From: Bugula neritina
Lineage: Eukaryota > Bryozoa > Gymnolaemata > Cheilostomatida > Bugulidae
Assembly (NCBI GenBank): GCA_964035545.1
Contig: OZ037768.1
Span: 5,013,241 to 5,077,240 of the forward strand
Reading direction: 5' to 3'
Length of the DNA stretch: 64,000 nt
In this document: piece after piece, positions 38,601 to 52,300 of the stretch
Layout of the letters: each line of letters starts with the position of its first letter
Position numbering within the stretch: the stretch's first letter is position 1
The notes under the pieces: generated by a model
Databases searched by the model: none
Told to the model about the DNA's origin: nothing
What the model saw: the letters and a program-made list of their open reading frames with translations, nothing else
Program-made: the position numbers and the translations under genes

Positions 38601-41600
38601 CAGCTGGTAATGATGAGTCAGCTGAAGGCAGCATAGAGCTAGCTAAGTCAGCGGGCTCACTCAGTGCAGATGAACTTTCTACAGACGTATCAGCTGATAA
38701 TTGGAGCTGCTTCAATTCACTATGACTAACTTCTACAAACGGTTCTTCGTCAAATTTCTCTTTCTTCAAGGGTGTAGTTGGTGTTAGAATGGGTGTTTTA
38801 GTAGGCTGCACACTTTCTACCAAACCCAACTCCAGTAGACCTAAAAAGCACCAATTAACAAATCTCTCCCCATTTTATAAACATTCTGTACATCATATAC
38901 ATAATATGCTGAAGTTTACTAAAGCCTATCAAAACACGCTGATAATAATTGTGTTTGTTATCATTATGCAGGAAGCCTGCAGTGAAGGTTCGGAGACAAC
39001 TTGTTTATTTGTTATGTAAATATAACATTACAGAAATATTATTGCAAGTTTAAAAGTGTGCTGTAAGTGTTTTTGTTGTGTTTGCAACAATCTTGGCATT
39101 GCTATCAGTAGAAGAGGTAACAGAAAGCCATGTTGGTGTTTGTTGTGTGGGTTGGCAAATACCAGCTATCCGTGTTGACATGCAGGCTGCAATTTAATAT
39201 AAATGCAATGGAATAATCATATTCGATAACATAGTATTAGGGTAAAGAAAACCTGTCATAAATACATGTGGTATACATTAAATCACTGTTGAAGATGCAG
39301 AGACAAATTTCAATGTGTTTAGTAAGTAATGAAGGAAACAATAGGATAATAGTGTAATAGCCATTAGCAGTCTTTTCCAAACTGATACATATATATCTAT
39401 TGAGATTCCGGTGCATCCACTACCTTGTTGTTGAAATACAAACAACTGCCATTAATTATTAATAAGTAATAGCTGTTGAACTGTATGACTAATGCAATTG
39501 TTGTCATGTTGATTTCACAACACCCGGTCAAGGAGCACTCAGTTCCATTGCCCCGATTGTGCAATATTCTAAGGCCAAGTTAGCAACTAGGAAATACAAC
39601 AATAAACCATTTGTATTTATCTTTTTAGGAACCAGTGAAATTTTAAATGTATATAATACTAATATATTACACATCCAAGATAAAGCATCATTTTCCGCTG
39701 AGTAGGCAAAAGCTATTTATATCATTACGATTTGGTGGCACTAATTATGACACGTTCAGGTATCCACTGAGTCACCAGGCAGCAATGCATAAACAAATGA
39801 ATGGCCATTGCTTATTCAACACTAGTTACTATTTCTTTATCTTGATATGAGCAATTTAGTTATCAATACAGCTGGAAAATTTTTGTAGTTGCTAAGAGGC
39901 ACGAGTAACAGCTGGTCATTCAAAGTAAGGAAGTATGCAAGATGGAAAAAGCATTGTTGATAATTTGGCAAATTTCAAAGGAAACAAATTCTTGGAGTAT
40001 TATAAGGGCAAAGTACACAGTAGGTTGGTTATGAAATACTATATAATGTATGGTTATTAGCAAGCCCTGCGGGCTCCATTATTATCTTAACAGAATATTA
40101 CAATGAGAATGGACAATTCCGCAGAAAATTACCCAAATTTTTATTCGATTTTATTAAAACCACCAGAGAATTTATTATAATCCAACAAGGGAGAATTTTA
40201 ATGAAATATGGCCAAGCTTAAAACCTTTTGACACCTGCACAAGTATAAATAGCAATTTAGAATTAAAATACCAATAACTATGATAGCTTAAAATGTAGCC
40301 ATATTCCAATGACTATTATTTAAGGGATTATAATTAATAAATGGTCATAACAAACAAACCTGGCACTTTTAGATAACTCAGAAGAATTATGCCTGAAATA
40401 ATTTTAGGTTTCAACAATGAGAAATTTTATGACAAAGACCCACATGTGGAAGGCAAGAAAATTGTAACAATAGTATTGACGACAGCGTTGAATAATTTTA
40501 ATAGAAAGTTGAAAATGAAATCTCTTTGTCCATTCAAGAGTGAGAAAAGCAATGAATGTGCCTGTGCATGTTTGTGTCTGTTTACACTTGACACGCGTAT
40601 GTAACCAAACAGTTCATACTATAAGATATATTTAGATTTGTGTACTGGTTTCCCCTAAAAATTGTTGTGGGAAACACAACATACATGTGTACATATTCTT
40701 CAACACAAATATGTGTAGCATTATCATAGCTGGGTTGATAGAGTAACATTATGACATCAAACTGGCAATAATCATGGTAAGAAATCCTAAGAATCTACTT
40801 GCTACACTATAGCACCACATTCATTTCAAAATACATCCCTATTTGATAAACAAAGCACATTTTTCCGGAAAAACGTACCAATTACAAAACAAAAATGGAC
40901 ACATAGGCAGATAAGTAATTAACTAAAAATAACATAAATTACTAATTACTGTTGTAAGTGTTTTGATATATCTGCTAGTGTGTAAGATAATAGAAGTGTG
41001 AGTATGATATTATTCAACATTGTATGATATTACATAAACCACTTACCGGGAAATAATGACAAGAGAGAGAGTATTACATTGCACAGATCCGACACCGGAG
41101 TCATAAAAAATATCGTCTAAAATCATGAAAATCAGTCATAGAATTTGTTTGAGGCACATATATTCACCCCAAAAGTTGTGTGCTCATCACATTTGTATAA
41201 TCAAACAAAATAATGGAGGTTGTTGGACCAGTTTGGCACGTTGCCTAAAGGAAGTCTACTAAAGAAGGGCCTATTCTGGTTCCGAAAGAGGAACTCTTTT
41301 GAGAAAATTAGAGAGCTGGTGTAATCTTCTCCAGCAAATGATAAGAAAGTTAATCATAACATGTGTTTGGCACCAGGAACTGTAAACAGTACACAGCAAT
41401 CTCCATCATAAGACAGCCCAGGCAGATCACATGCAATGTTATATGACCATGAATAAGTCACCATCCACTATCTATATCTAATTATGTTTTCTTTAAGCGT
41501 TATCCTTTCAACAACACATTTTATCAAGAAAGTTTGAGATAAGTTAGCCCATTTACAATGTTGACTCTTTGCATTATTTCATTAAATTAAATTAATGTAT

Positions 41601-43290
41601 CAGAATTTGACTCAAAGTTGACCCGCCAAAGTGTTGCTAAAAGTTAAGCCTCCATGGGAAATCTTTAATCCTGCCACGCATGTAAACAAAGCAGTAAAAA
41701 TATGGATTAAAGTTGTACACAATTATTTCTAATTGAAATTAAAGTTCAAAAATATAGTAAGGAGTTGATCTGCTTATATCCTTTAGTAGGCCACGAAAGT
41801 TAGCTAACCTCACTATATTACCATAACGGCCACTAAATAGCTACACTCAGGGTGATAATAGGTCAGTATCCTAGTGTTTTGTTAAATATATGTATCTCAG
41901 CTCATGGAAGATGTTTAGATAGCCGCAATACAGTAGACCTCAAGGGTCAAAAACAAGTTACTCCAACATTGTCATATTCTTCCAACCACACACTGTCATA
42001 TTCTTCAGACAGTTGACAAAATAATCCTTTCACTAATATAATAAATAGATAAATGGACAGGCAGGGAATTTTATCTTTCATCAAAAAGACTAAAATATGA
42101 ATCTATTATAAATTAATATGATATATAATATATATAATATACACATATATATATTATATATATAAATAAATATATATTTATATAATATACGTATAACTAC
42201 CAAATTAATATTAATAATTGCTTACATAATCTAAATAAAAAATATTTTTATCAAGAAGAAGCCTAAGTATGTTACACTGAGGTGTGGTAGTAACTTGTTA
42301 TTATAACTTTCATATTCTAAATAGTCAATTAGAAAGACAACTTCAAATTAGTGTATTGCAAAAATTAATGATCATTATGAGAAGTTTTAGGCATTCTTAA
42401 GAAATATGAAGCAAAACAAAATAACTCATTTTCACACAAATAACAAGCAAACCTTACCTTTCTTTCCAACATGATAAGCTTAAACAGCACGAGTATTTTA
42501 TATTTATATAGCTTCACAACTTCATGGAGTTGCAAACCTGAAAATAATACAATAGTCTGAGTGAATAGCTTGCAGACCTAGAAGTATATGAAGTTAGATT
42601 ACCTACAAATACATATTGACACACAATATGAACTAATCTAAATGGTCAATAAACGTTTCCCAAACAATCTAGATCTAGGAAATTACAAAACAATAGAGAA
42701 ATTATCAAAAATAGATAAAAAAACATCATAGCAAAAAAGTTCCCATAACTTATAGGTTAACTAAATAACAAATCAAGCTGTTCGACAAATAACCACTTGA
42801 ATTATTTAACAGTGATTTTTGTAGGTAAACACTATTTAGCACTGATCCCTACAAGATAATGAGTGTGACGCGCTCATGCACAGTGATATGATGTACCCAT
42901 TGTGGCTTGCGATTCACTGGAGAGAGAACCCAGGCTAAGAGAAAGGCTGTTGAAAGCATCCTTCAGCAAATCCAGCTGAGTGAAGTCTTTCTGCTCAAAC
43001 CAGGCATGAGTAACAAGCTCGAGCTTGGCAGCAACAGCACCAAAACATGGCTGAAATAACATCACAGTGAAAAGTTGAATCACAATGACGTTTCACATTA
43101 AATTTGACAAATATGATATGAAAATACTGTCAACTTTGACAAAATATGTACAATGAAAAAGTTATAAAAAATACAATCATAGCTTGCTTAAATGCTATAT
43201 TAATTTAGTAAAAAATTAACCTAATTATATCATACTTGAGCAAAATTATAAGTGTCGAAACAATATATATGTATTTAACAGATATGTTGT

Positions 43291-43321
<31 letters not shown>

Positions 43322-46300
43322 GAGCCAGCAACAACGCGACACACCCGAGTATCACACCATGCCACTGTCCATTATTTATACAAATACATTCTTATTGTGT
43401 CACGATATGTTATGCTGCCTAGCTATCATCACGGCGTCACAGTATAAATATTCACATATTATTTTAACTTAGCAAAAAGCCTAAAAAACAATGCCATGAC
43501 AGCAGCAGACAGAAATAATATTTTCAAAAAACAAAACAAATCTAATGCTTGAACGCATCACCTACATCCAATTTTCATTATTAAATCTTCAAAATTTGTA
43601 AACATAAAAAGTCGACAGTAAAATAAAAAACAATTATATTTTTCTATGCAATTTTATTACCATTGTCGTGAGAATGCACACGCTCTTCTGAACAGTGCCA
43701 CGGGTAATGTCATCAGTCTTATTCACAATATCCTGAAAAAACAAAAGTACTACATAATATTATTTCTTGGTGATGCGCTAGGAGAATATTATTTCAAGTG
43801 ATAACAGTAGGTAACCCATGAATAACACGAAACAGAACAAAATATGCATAACAAATAAACAAACAACATTCTCTTGCAATCTCGTTACAGCGCAAGCTAA
43901 TGAGAACATGCTTTGCTAGATGTGGCAGAGTATTAAACATATCTGCTTTAGAAAGTTTCAAGAGTGCCATTTCGAATTCATTACAATGAGTCAATAACCA
44001 CTCGTAAAACCCATTGTCCGAAAATCAAAAAGTCACATTGTTGGTAAATCCATTAATGAAATACACATGTACACTGTATAAATACAATATAAAGCATATA
44101 TGCAATATTTGCCTAAACAATTAGGTTTTCGTACTTGGAAAGTTACAACTACTAACAGGACTTCCTACTGTATTTATGGAGATTTCCTACTTACTGAGTT
44201 ATAATAATAATTCCTAATTACAAAATATATCACAAGATTGTCATAAAGTCCCTTTTCTGAAACGGTCTAATAGAAATACCAGGAAATAAATTGCTCTAAA
44301 TAGCAACCCAAGTTGTTTGGTTCCACTGGAATGTAATATTATATGTATGCAACACTGGGCCATATTATTCTAACGTATTTACACATAGCTAGGTATCAGG
44401 TGAAAGTCTAATATACTTACATATATAGTTAGGTATCCGGCAAAAGTCTAATATACTTACACATAGACAGGTACCAGGTAAAAGGTAACACACTAACCTT
44501 GGCATCAATTTGTCTGTAACATGAAACTCCATACACTGTGGTATTACTTGAATCTTTTCTATCTTTTAAGTGGAAATATATCGTATCTGCAATTAACGAT
44601 AATGAAAATAACTTAGAAGTTGTGCTCTCCTTAGTATTATTGCATTTACTGACATGAATAAAGAGTATTCATGTCGATTTAATTTGCAAGAAAAACTAAT
44701 TTACAATGATGACTTTAATATCATTTTAGGTTTATATAATATCGCTCTTGAGAATTTTATTAAAATAAAACAAAGTATCTTATTGAGACTCCATTTCCAA
44801 ATAAAGCATTTTTAATTGGCACGTTATTTCATATCCGCTGAATGGTGACTAGCTGTACTTGGTACATATTTTATTTCTTACACGTAGCAGGTATTTTTCC
44901 AGTTAATTATTACATTATTTCCGAAATTACAATCATGGATTTGCAGTCTCCCCAACAACTCAATGACATATAAAGAAGTATCTACTATGCATGTTAAATG
45001 ATGCGACACTTATACCTCATCCAACACACCCTGAAATACTTCCTAGATGACTTCATTTCATTTAAAATAACGTTTTCGAATACTGAAAATCTGAGATATA
45101 TATATTACTTTGCAACAATTATTTTGTTTGAGATAAAGAAAAGTGCACAAAATATATCTGAAAAGTATGATAAAAATGAAGTTTTGTTCATGTTAAATAT
45201 AAATTCCTCTCTAGTTTCATTGCCAAAAGCATGGATGATTTGCACCAAATAGTCGAAAACCATTTTGTTTTAAATTTCTGATTATGTAACCGCTGAAGCT
45301 GAAAACTTCACTGTAAGAGGTCTGGCTCATTAGAAATATAGGTTGTTAACCATCTGGTATACCTTTACTATAGTTGTGTGCTCCATCAGGTAAAGCTAGA
45401 GTAGGGAGGTGTTTCCATTCCAAAGGCACCTCCCCACTACATTCCCCTGTGTCTGGCACAAGAGGAGGGTATGAAAACTCAACCTAAAACATCAACCTGG
45501 AAAGAATTAATTCTGCTATTGTTATTTACATAATTACTGGTTTTGAGAAGCAGAATGGGAACATTTAAAATAAGTAGCAGTAAACACACACAAGATAACA
45601 TCAGTTTTTTCGTGACATGTCATAAAATAAATAGATAAAGATGAAATTAATATTCATAATAATTTATTATGTAATGAAGCTTCAAAGTTCAGGCCCCATC
45701 AATCTTGTATAAACACTCATCTACAATTGTGCAGCTAATACAAAAGTTCTACACCATTGACTAAACAAGAGAGAGGAGGAATTAAAGGATTTGTCAAAAA
45801 CGGGTTGATAAATGATTGTAAAAAGTTACTGAGAAGATAGAAAGAACAATTGGAGTAAGTTACAGTGTGAATAATTATTATGAAGACTTGTCAGAGAGAA
45901 AATAACTCTTAAATACATTTTACATCATCTACTGTTATTTGTATGTCTGTTTCATAACATGAAGCAAATAAAAACTAGAATAAAGAGGTAAAATTAAATC
46001 TAATTCAACCCAAGAATGAAAAATATTAGGTGTTTCATTATAAAACGGCATTATCAAAGTTGAAATGCAAAAGAAAAACATTAACTAGATTTACACTTTG
46101 AAAAGAACACAAATCCAAAATACAATTTATTAAAAAAATGTGATTTACAACAAATTATTTTAATAATAATATTTTAAAATCTTAAAATAAGACAATTTAC
46201 ACGATGACCTCATTCTAATTTGTAACAGATTTAATAGAAACTGATTATCTTAAATGGTTTTTAAATCAATTTTAATTAAAACATTCAACACCTATGAACT

Positions 46301-49300
46301 AATGCAATTAAATAAAACTTTATTCTCAACAAGAATGGTTGTTACTTAACTCTAGAACACATTACTAGCTATTTTACATTCAACAAATAGTTTATTTGTA
46401 ATTGAAAAAGCAACTCCAACAATACTTAGTAATAATATTTTTAAATTTAATCTTTTCTATTTTTAACTTTTACAAATAAATAATTGCCAAGTTGCATCCT
46501 ATGTACAGTGATGATCAATTTTATGTTAGCAACAAAAGCTGTATATAGTAACATTCAATTTTAGTTATGGACAGTGGCATCTTGGTGATGTATAAAAACA
46601 GATAAATTTCGGATTCAACTTCGAAAATACTATGTAGAGTATTCTATACAAAACATTTGCTGAACTACCTTTACAATGAGTTAAGAAACCTCCAGTAAAA
46701 CTGTATTCCTACGTAAGACGTGCAAGACCCATTAATCATGCTACCACAGCTTTTTTTATTTTTTGAAAACAAAAATAAGACAACTCTGTTAGCCTGCATA
46801 TAAATAAGAGCAGAATAAATTGGGGTATAGCTTTCTCGTACATCATACATAAATATTGTTATGATTTCCAGAATTAGGGTCGATGTGCAACCAAGAGAGT
46901 CTATTTATTACTAGAGAAACTTCACCGTGATAAGTCGAGTAGATATCGTTATATTTTAATACAAGAATACATAATAAAAACTAGTATACAACAGTTAATA
47001 ATACGCACGTCTATTTAATTTACAGCACTATCCTCAACTGAGCTAGTAGCGCGAAGCTGCTACTATTACTCATAAACAGCCTAGCTAATTGGCTAATACA
47101 TTGTTCCGGGTCAATACGCAACCTTGCGTATTGTGTTGCTGGTAGCTCCACGAGCCACCACACTGCCCCCTCCAGCAGAAAGCCCTCTTTCTGATAAAAA
47201 TATAATTCACGTAAAAACGTATACTTCGTTGTGGAGAGAGAGAACAGTATAAAAGTATATACAAAAAAAAACAACCGATAAAATATACAGGTATATATAT
47301 AAAACGTGCACCATATGTAATATGCAAGAGAAAGTCCTATTTACATGTAGAGTACGTGCCACCATAACGGTAGGGAATGCCACAGAGAGGTAGGGGAAGA
47401 GTAGTATGGAGTTGGAGATAGACTCATGTTAACTGCGGGCCGCCCGCTTCATGCGTTTAATAGACTCCTGTAGATATTTGAGTTCACTGGATGCAGCCTG
47501 CACCCGCGGGGCCAGTCTGTACACTTCTTGCTCTAGGTCGTGTGCCCTAGCTTCTACTTCGCGTAAGTTGCGGGCCAGGGGGGATGAACGAGAGGAAGTC
47601 TGCTGTCTGTGCCTTTTCCGTTCTGAGGATGGAAGTGGAGGAGGGAGTGTATACGCCTTCGTGTCTACCCTCTGTAGTACGACACGGGGGAATGTATGCG
47701 GGTGGCGTAGAGGACTGTGAGGTGGAGAGTTAGTTGATTGTATAGGTTTATCTGCGGCTCCAGAGATGATGGGTCGCGGGGAGGGAAAACCTTGCTCCAG
47801 GCGAGACAGCCGAGCTGGGTCAGTGATGAGGGGTCTGATGGCGTTGAGAAATGCGGGATATGATGATTCGTCTACTTCATAGACGTGTCCTTGAAAACAC
47901 TGCATAGTGCGTTGGTGACGCAGTAGGTAATCACGATTGTAACTATATTCTCCGCAGGGGCAGAACGTGGTGATGTAATGCTGCGGCAAGTGTACTTTCA
48001 GCCTGCGGTGGGTTGTAAATCGCTGCTGGCAGAGGTTGCATTCGCGGTTACCATCACCTCCTCTATGAGTCTTAATCTCTCTCTCTGTGGCAGGGGTAAT
48101 CCAGTTAGAGGTTGCTTCCAACTGGGGTGGCAGTTGTCTGGTTGTAGAAGTTGTTGGGGCCGGCTCTGGGTCCCACGCCATCTCTAGAGAAGGCATGCCC
48201 GGAGAGACGGGCGCGAGTGTGTCTACAAAAGTAGAATTATTGTTAGATCGCGGTGGATCTTTACAACATAATTCTAGTGACTGTCGACTGTTACTAGCCT
48301 GAGAGTCACAACTTTTGGAATGCACTCGAGGAACCGATGAATCATGTGTGGACTGACCAAGAACAGTGTCTAGCTCCAGGTCTAACAGACCGTCGGCCAT
48401 TACAGTGTCCTCATCGTCATTCACATGAAACGTGGTTCCCAGTAATTCTGATTCAATCTGATGAATTAGTTCAGAATTTACTGGCATCGAGCTCGTTTCC
48501 ATGAATAGGAATACAAGACTTATACTGGCTTACCTGTGAACTCGGTATTAATGTCCATACTCAACGTTCTTGGTAAGATTGGAGCTGGTTGTGAGATACG
48601 TCTGCCTTTGGCGATGTCAGCGTAAGAAAAGGCTGAGCATCGTTTCTGAGACACGAGGTCGGAACTATTTGCTTTACGCGCATTAATTCCTCCCACTATT
48701 CCGCCCTCGCAAAAGTTGATATTTGCGTGGGGTTCACAACTCCAACATTTTATCGTACGGTTTTCCCCTAGACTTTCATGCGTGCCGCTTTTAATGCAGT
48801 CACATACGAAGTCTTTTAAATATGCGGGGGGTTGCCTCGTACGTTGTCCCCTTTCTAGGGGGGGTGACACGCTCGCCGGTTCGTTAGTAGGGGCCTCTAA
48901 TGGCGTCTCTACTTCACCGTTAGCGATCACCTCTTCTTGTTCTCCGGATGGAGCCCCTCCCTCCGTGGGGGTTTGCACTTCCGGAACCGGTTCGGTTTCT
49001 GGAAGTGATGGAATTAGACTTGGCGGTGGCGGACACGCTTCCGTTGGCAAAAGCTGCCGCTCCTCTCTCACCAAGTTTTCTTCCCGCGGTATGACCACTT
49101 CGTATTCAGGTCCATGCCGCCGTCGCCCGCGCGTTGTTGTCTGCCTCCTGGGCTCCAACAACGGGGGGGCTTCTCCCACTGCGTCGGGGCTAGCCCAATA
49201 CGGTTTCAAGCGAGACTCATTCTGGATAGACACCTGTCCTGAGCGCTCAATCTTGTACGTATGATTGGGCATAGCCTCGACGATCACGTAGGGTCCTACG

Positions 49301-52300
49301 AACTTAGGCTTCAGTTTATCAGCCTGTCCGCGACGCCTACGGTAATTGACCATTCACACCTTATCTCCCGTTTGGTAGAGAGGTGGTTCCTCGGAATCTT
49401 CGTGCCGCACCTTCCACTGCTGTTCGCGCAGTATCTCGTGTGCGGCCTTCATCCGTTTCACTAGTTCACTGGCATACTCGTGAACCGAGTTGTCTTGCTC
49501 TGGAACGTGGTAGGTGAGATGGTCAGGGACACGAGTCTCTCTCCCGAGCATCAAGAGGTTTGGGGTCTCACCAGTACTGGTGTGTGGGGTGCTACGGTAT
49601 GCCCGCATGACTTGCGGCAACACCGTATCCCATTCCTCTTGGCCTCGTCCAAGGAGGAGACTCCGGAGCGCATCACCTAGCATCCGGTTGTTGCGCTCCA
49701 CCACTCCATTACCTTGAGGGTGGTAGGGGGTGGTCCGGCTCTGATTTACTCCCCAGAGGTGGCAAAGGTCGCTCATCAGTTGAGACTGAAATTGAGCGCC
49801 TTGATCAGAGTGTATCTGTTCGGGGAGGCCAAAATAACAGAATACATGTTGGTCTAGTGCCCTGGCCACTGTTGGGGCTGACGCATCTGGGATAGCCAGA
49901 GCATCCGCCCACCTAGTAAAGTGGTCGGTTAGTACTAAGATCCAACTATTGCCTCTGGGGGTCAGGGGCATGGGTCCGACCAGGTCTACAGCTACTACTT
50001 GCCAGGGCCTTCCAGCATATAGCCTCCGCCGTCCTGTTTCACCAGGGGGACGGCTATGCTTACTGGCCTGGCAGATCTCACACTGTTTGACTCTGAGTCG
50101 GACGTCACGCTCCATTTGAGGCCAATACCACCGGAGTCGCAATTTGGATATCACTCTCTTGACCCCTGCGTGGGCCTGTTTGTGAGTATCCCAAATCAAC
50201 TCACGGCGGATGGTCGTGGGGCAGACTACCCTCTTCCTCTCTGGGTGTCTGCCGTTGGCGGCTAGAGAGATGGTTAGTAAACCATCTTGCCCGATCCGCA
50301 GCGAGTCCCAACGCTGACAGTATAGCCGGAACTCGGCGCATCCCTGTCTTATGCGTTCCTCGCTGGGTCGTCGCCCTTCCTTTTTGGCCCGATATATGTC
50401 TGCCACGACTCCAGGCAGCTCTCCTTGGAGCTTCTTCAGCTCTCGGACATTATCGGCCAGTACAGGATTGGCGCGGAGGTTTTGTACAACCTCCGGGGAC
50501 TCGTCAATCTCCTGTCTGAGTTGACCCTGGTCCCAGTCAAACGGTGCTCCGTGGTGAGCCAGCGTCTCCAACTCACATCGCGGGGGACCTCCATCCCTCC
50601 TCTCGATGTTGAGACACTGTTTGCAACCTCCCTCAGGTCGGCGACTCAAACCATCCGCATTGCTGTGTCTCTTGCCCGGTCGATGTTCGATCCGGTATGA
50701 GAACTCAGCTAGGATTTCGAGCCACCGGGCGACCTGACTAGAGGGCTCTGCTCTCTTGCACAACCAGATCAGCAAGGCATGATCCGTACGCAGCCGGAAC
50801 TTCCTGCCATATAGGTATGGTCTGAAGTGCTTCACTGACTTGATTACTGCCAGCAGCTCCTTGCGGGTAGTGCAGTAATTTCGTTCAGCGGGTGAGAGAG
50901 ACTTGCTGTAGTAGGCTACTACTACCTCTCGGCCTTCCTGCACTTGTGACAGCACAGCGCCAACATTTTGGTCACTGGCGTCCGTGTCGAGGATGTACTC
51001 CAGAGTGGGGTCTGGGTAGGCCAAGATGGGCGCCGTTAGCAGGCAGCCCTTGAGGCGGTCGAACGCTCCTTGTTCGACTGGGGTCCACTGCCACGTCACT
51101 CCCTTTGCGGTGAGCCGATTTAACGGCTGTGCTATGCCCGCAAAGTCTGGTATGTATTGCCTGTAATACCCTACCAGCCCCAAGAAAGCCCGGAGTCCGG
51201 TCAAGTCTTGGGGGGTGACCCAGTCTTCTATTGCCCGTACCTTCTCGGGATCCGTTGCCATGCCGTTTCGACCGACAACGTGCCCCAGGTACTTAACCTC
51301 TGGCTGCAATAGAGCGCACTTGGAAGGTTTGAGCTTAAGACCGGCACCTCGGAGTCTCTCAAAGACCTCCTGCAGACGACTGACATGCGTCTCGAAGTCT
51401 GGGGAGATCACGATGACATCATCGAGGTAGACCAGCAGTGTCTTCCAATGGAGCCCGCTAAGGACTTGCTCCATCAGCCTCTGGAAGGTGGCCGGGGCGG
51501 AGGTTAACCCGAAGGGTAGCACCTTCCACTTCCACAACCCGTCCCGTGTGATAAACGCCGCTTTCTCCTGGGCGTCGGGACTCAGAGGGACTTGCCAATA
51601 GCCGCTCAGCAAGTCTAACGTACTGAAGTACTTGCTGCCGGCTAGGGCGTCCAGTGACTCGTCAATACGAGGTAGAGGGTAGGCGTCCTGTATGGTTACG
51701 TTGTTGAGTTTGCGGTAATCCACACAGAACCGCCAACTGCCGTCTTTCTTCCGGACCAGTACGACCGGTGAGCTCCACGCACTATGGGCGGGCTCTATGA
51801 GGCCGCGGTCCAGAAGATCCCGTACTTGTCGGCTAACCTCCTTCTCCTTCTCCGGCCCCAGCCTGCGTGTGGGCTGCCGGACAGGGACTGTCCCTGCAGT
51901 CAGCGGTATTTCGTGTCTGACAATTCCAGTCAGCCCCACGTCATGATCTCCGCTACTGAACACATCACCGTAGTCGCGTAACAACTTCGCCATAGCTTGG
52001 CGTTCCTTGTTGCTCGCGCAGCCGCCACAGGCTGTTTCATATAACTCCCGGAGATGTGTTGGGACTGCCCCTCGTCCCTGAATAGGGTGTCGAGGGGGTG
52101 TCTCCGTCGCGTCACCCAGCGACGGGCCCACGTCCTCTTCCTGGACGGAGTGGAACCGGCCCAGCATTGACCCAGCTGGGAGCTCAATGGGCTCGGTAAA
52201 GGGGTTGACACACTGCACTAAGACCTCCCCTCGCTCAGTTAGTCGGTTTAAACTACTGGCGAGTTGGATCCTTTCGTGCGCGCCTTCAACGACCCCGAGC

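Noticed and set aside
47020-47327. Short minus-strand frames over the 3' LTR, possible small LTR-encoded gene
   Set aside because: The frame recurs in the other LTR (54157-54375) only because the LTRs are identical. It continues into unrelated flank on one side and into element DNA on the other.
48716-49264. Plus-strand 182-aa reading frame antisense to pol
   Set aside because: It mirrors the GC-rich pol tail on the other strand. It has no motif and no start context, while the minus strand carries a clear integrase module.
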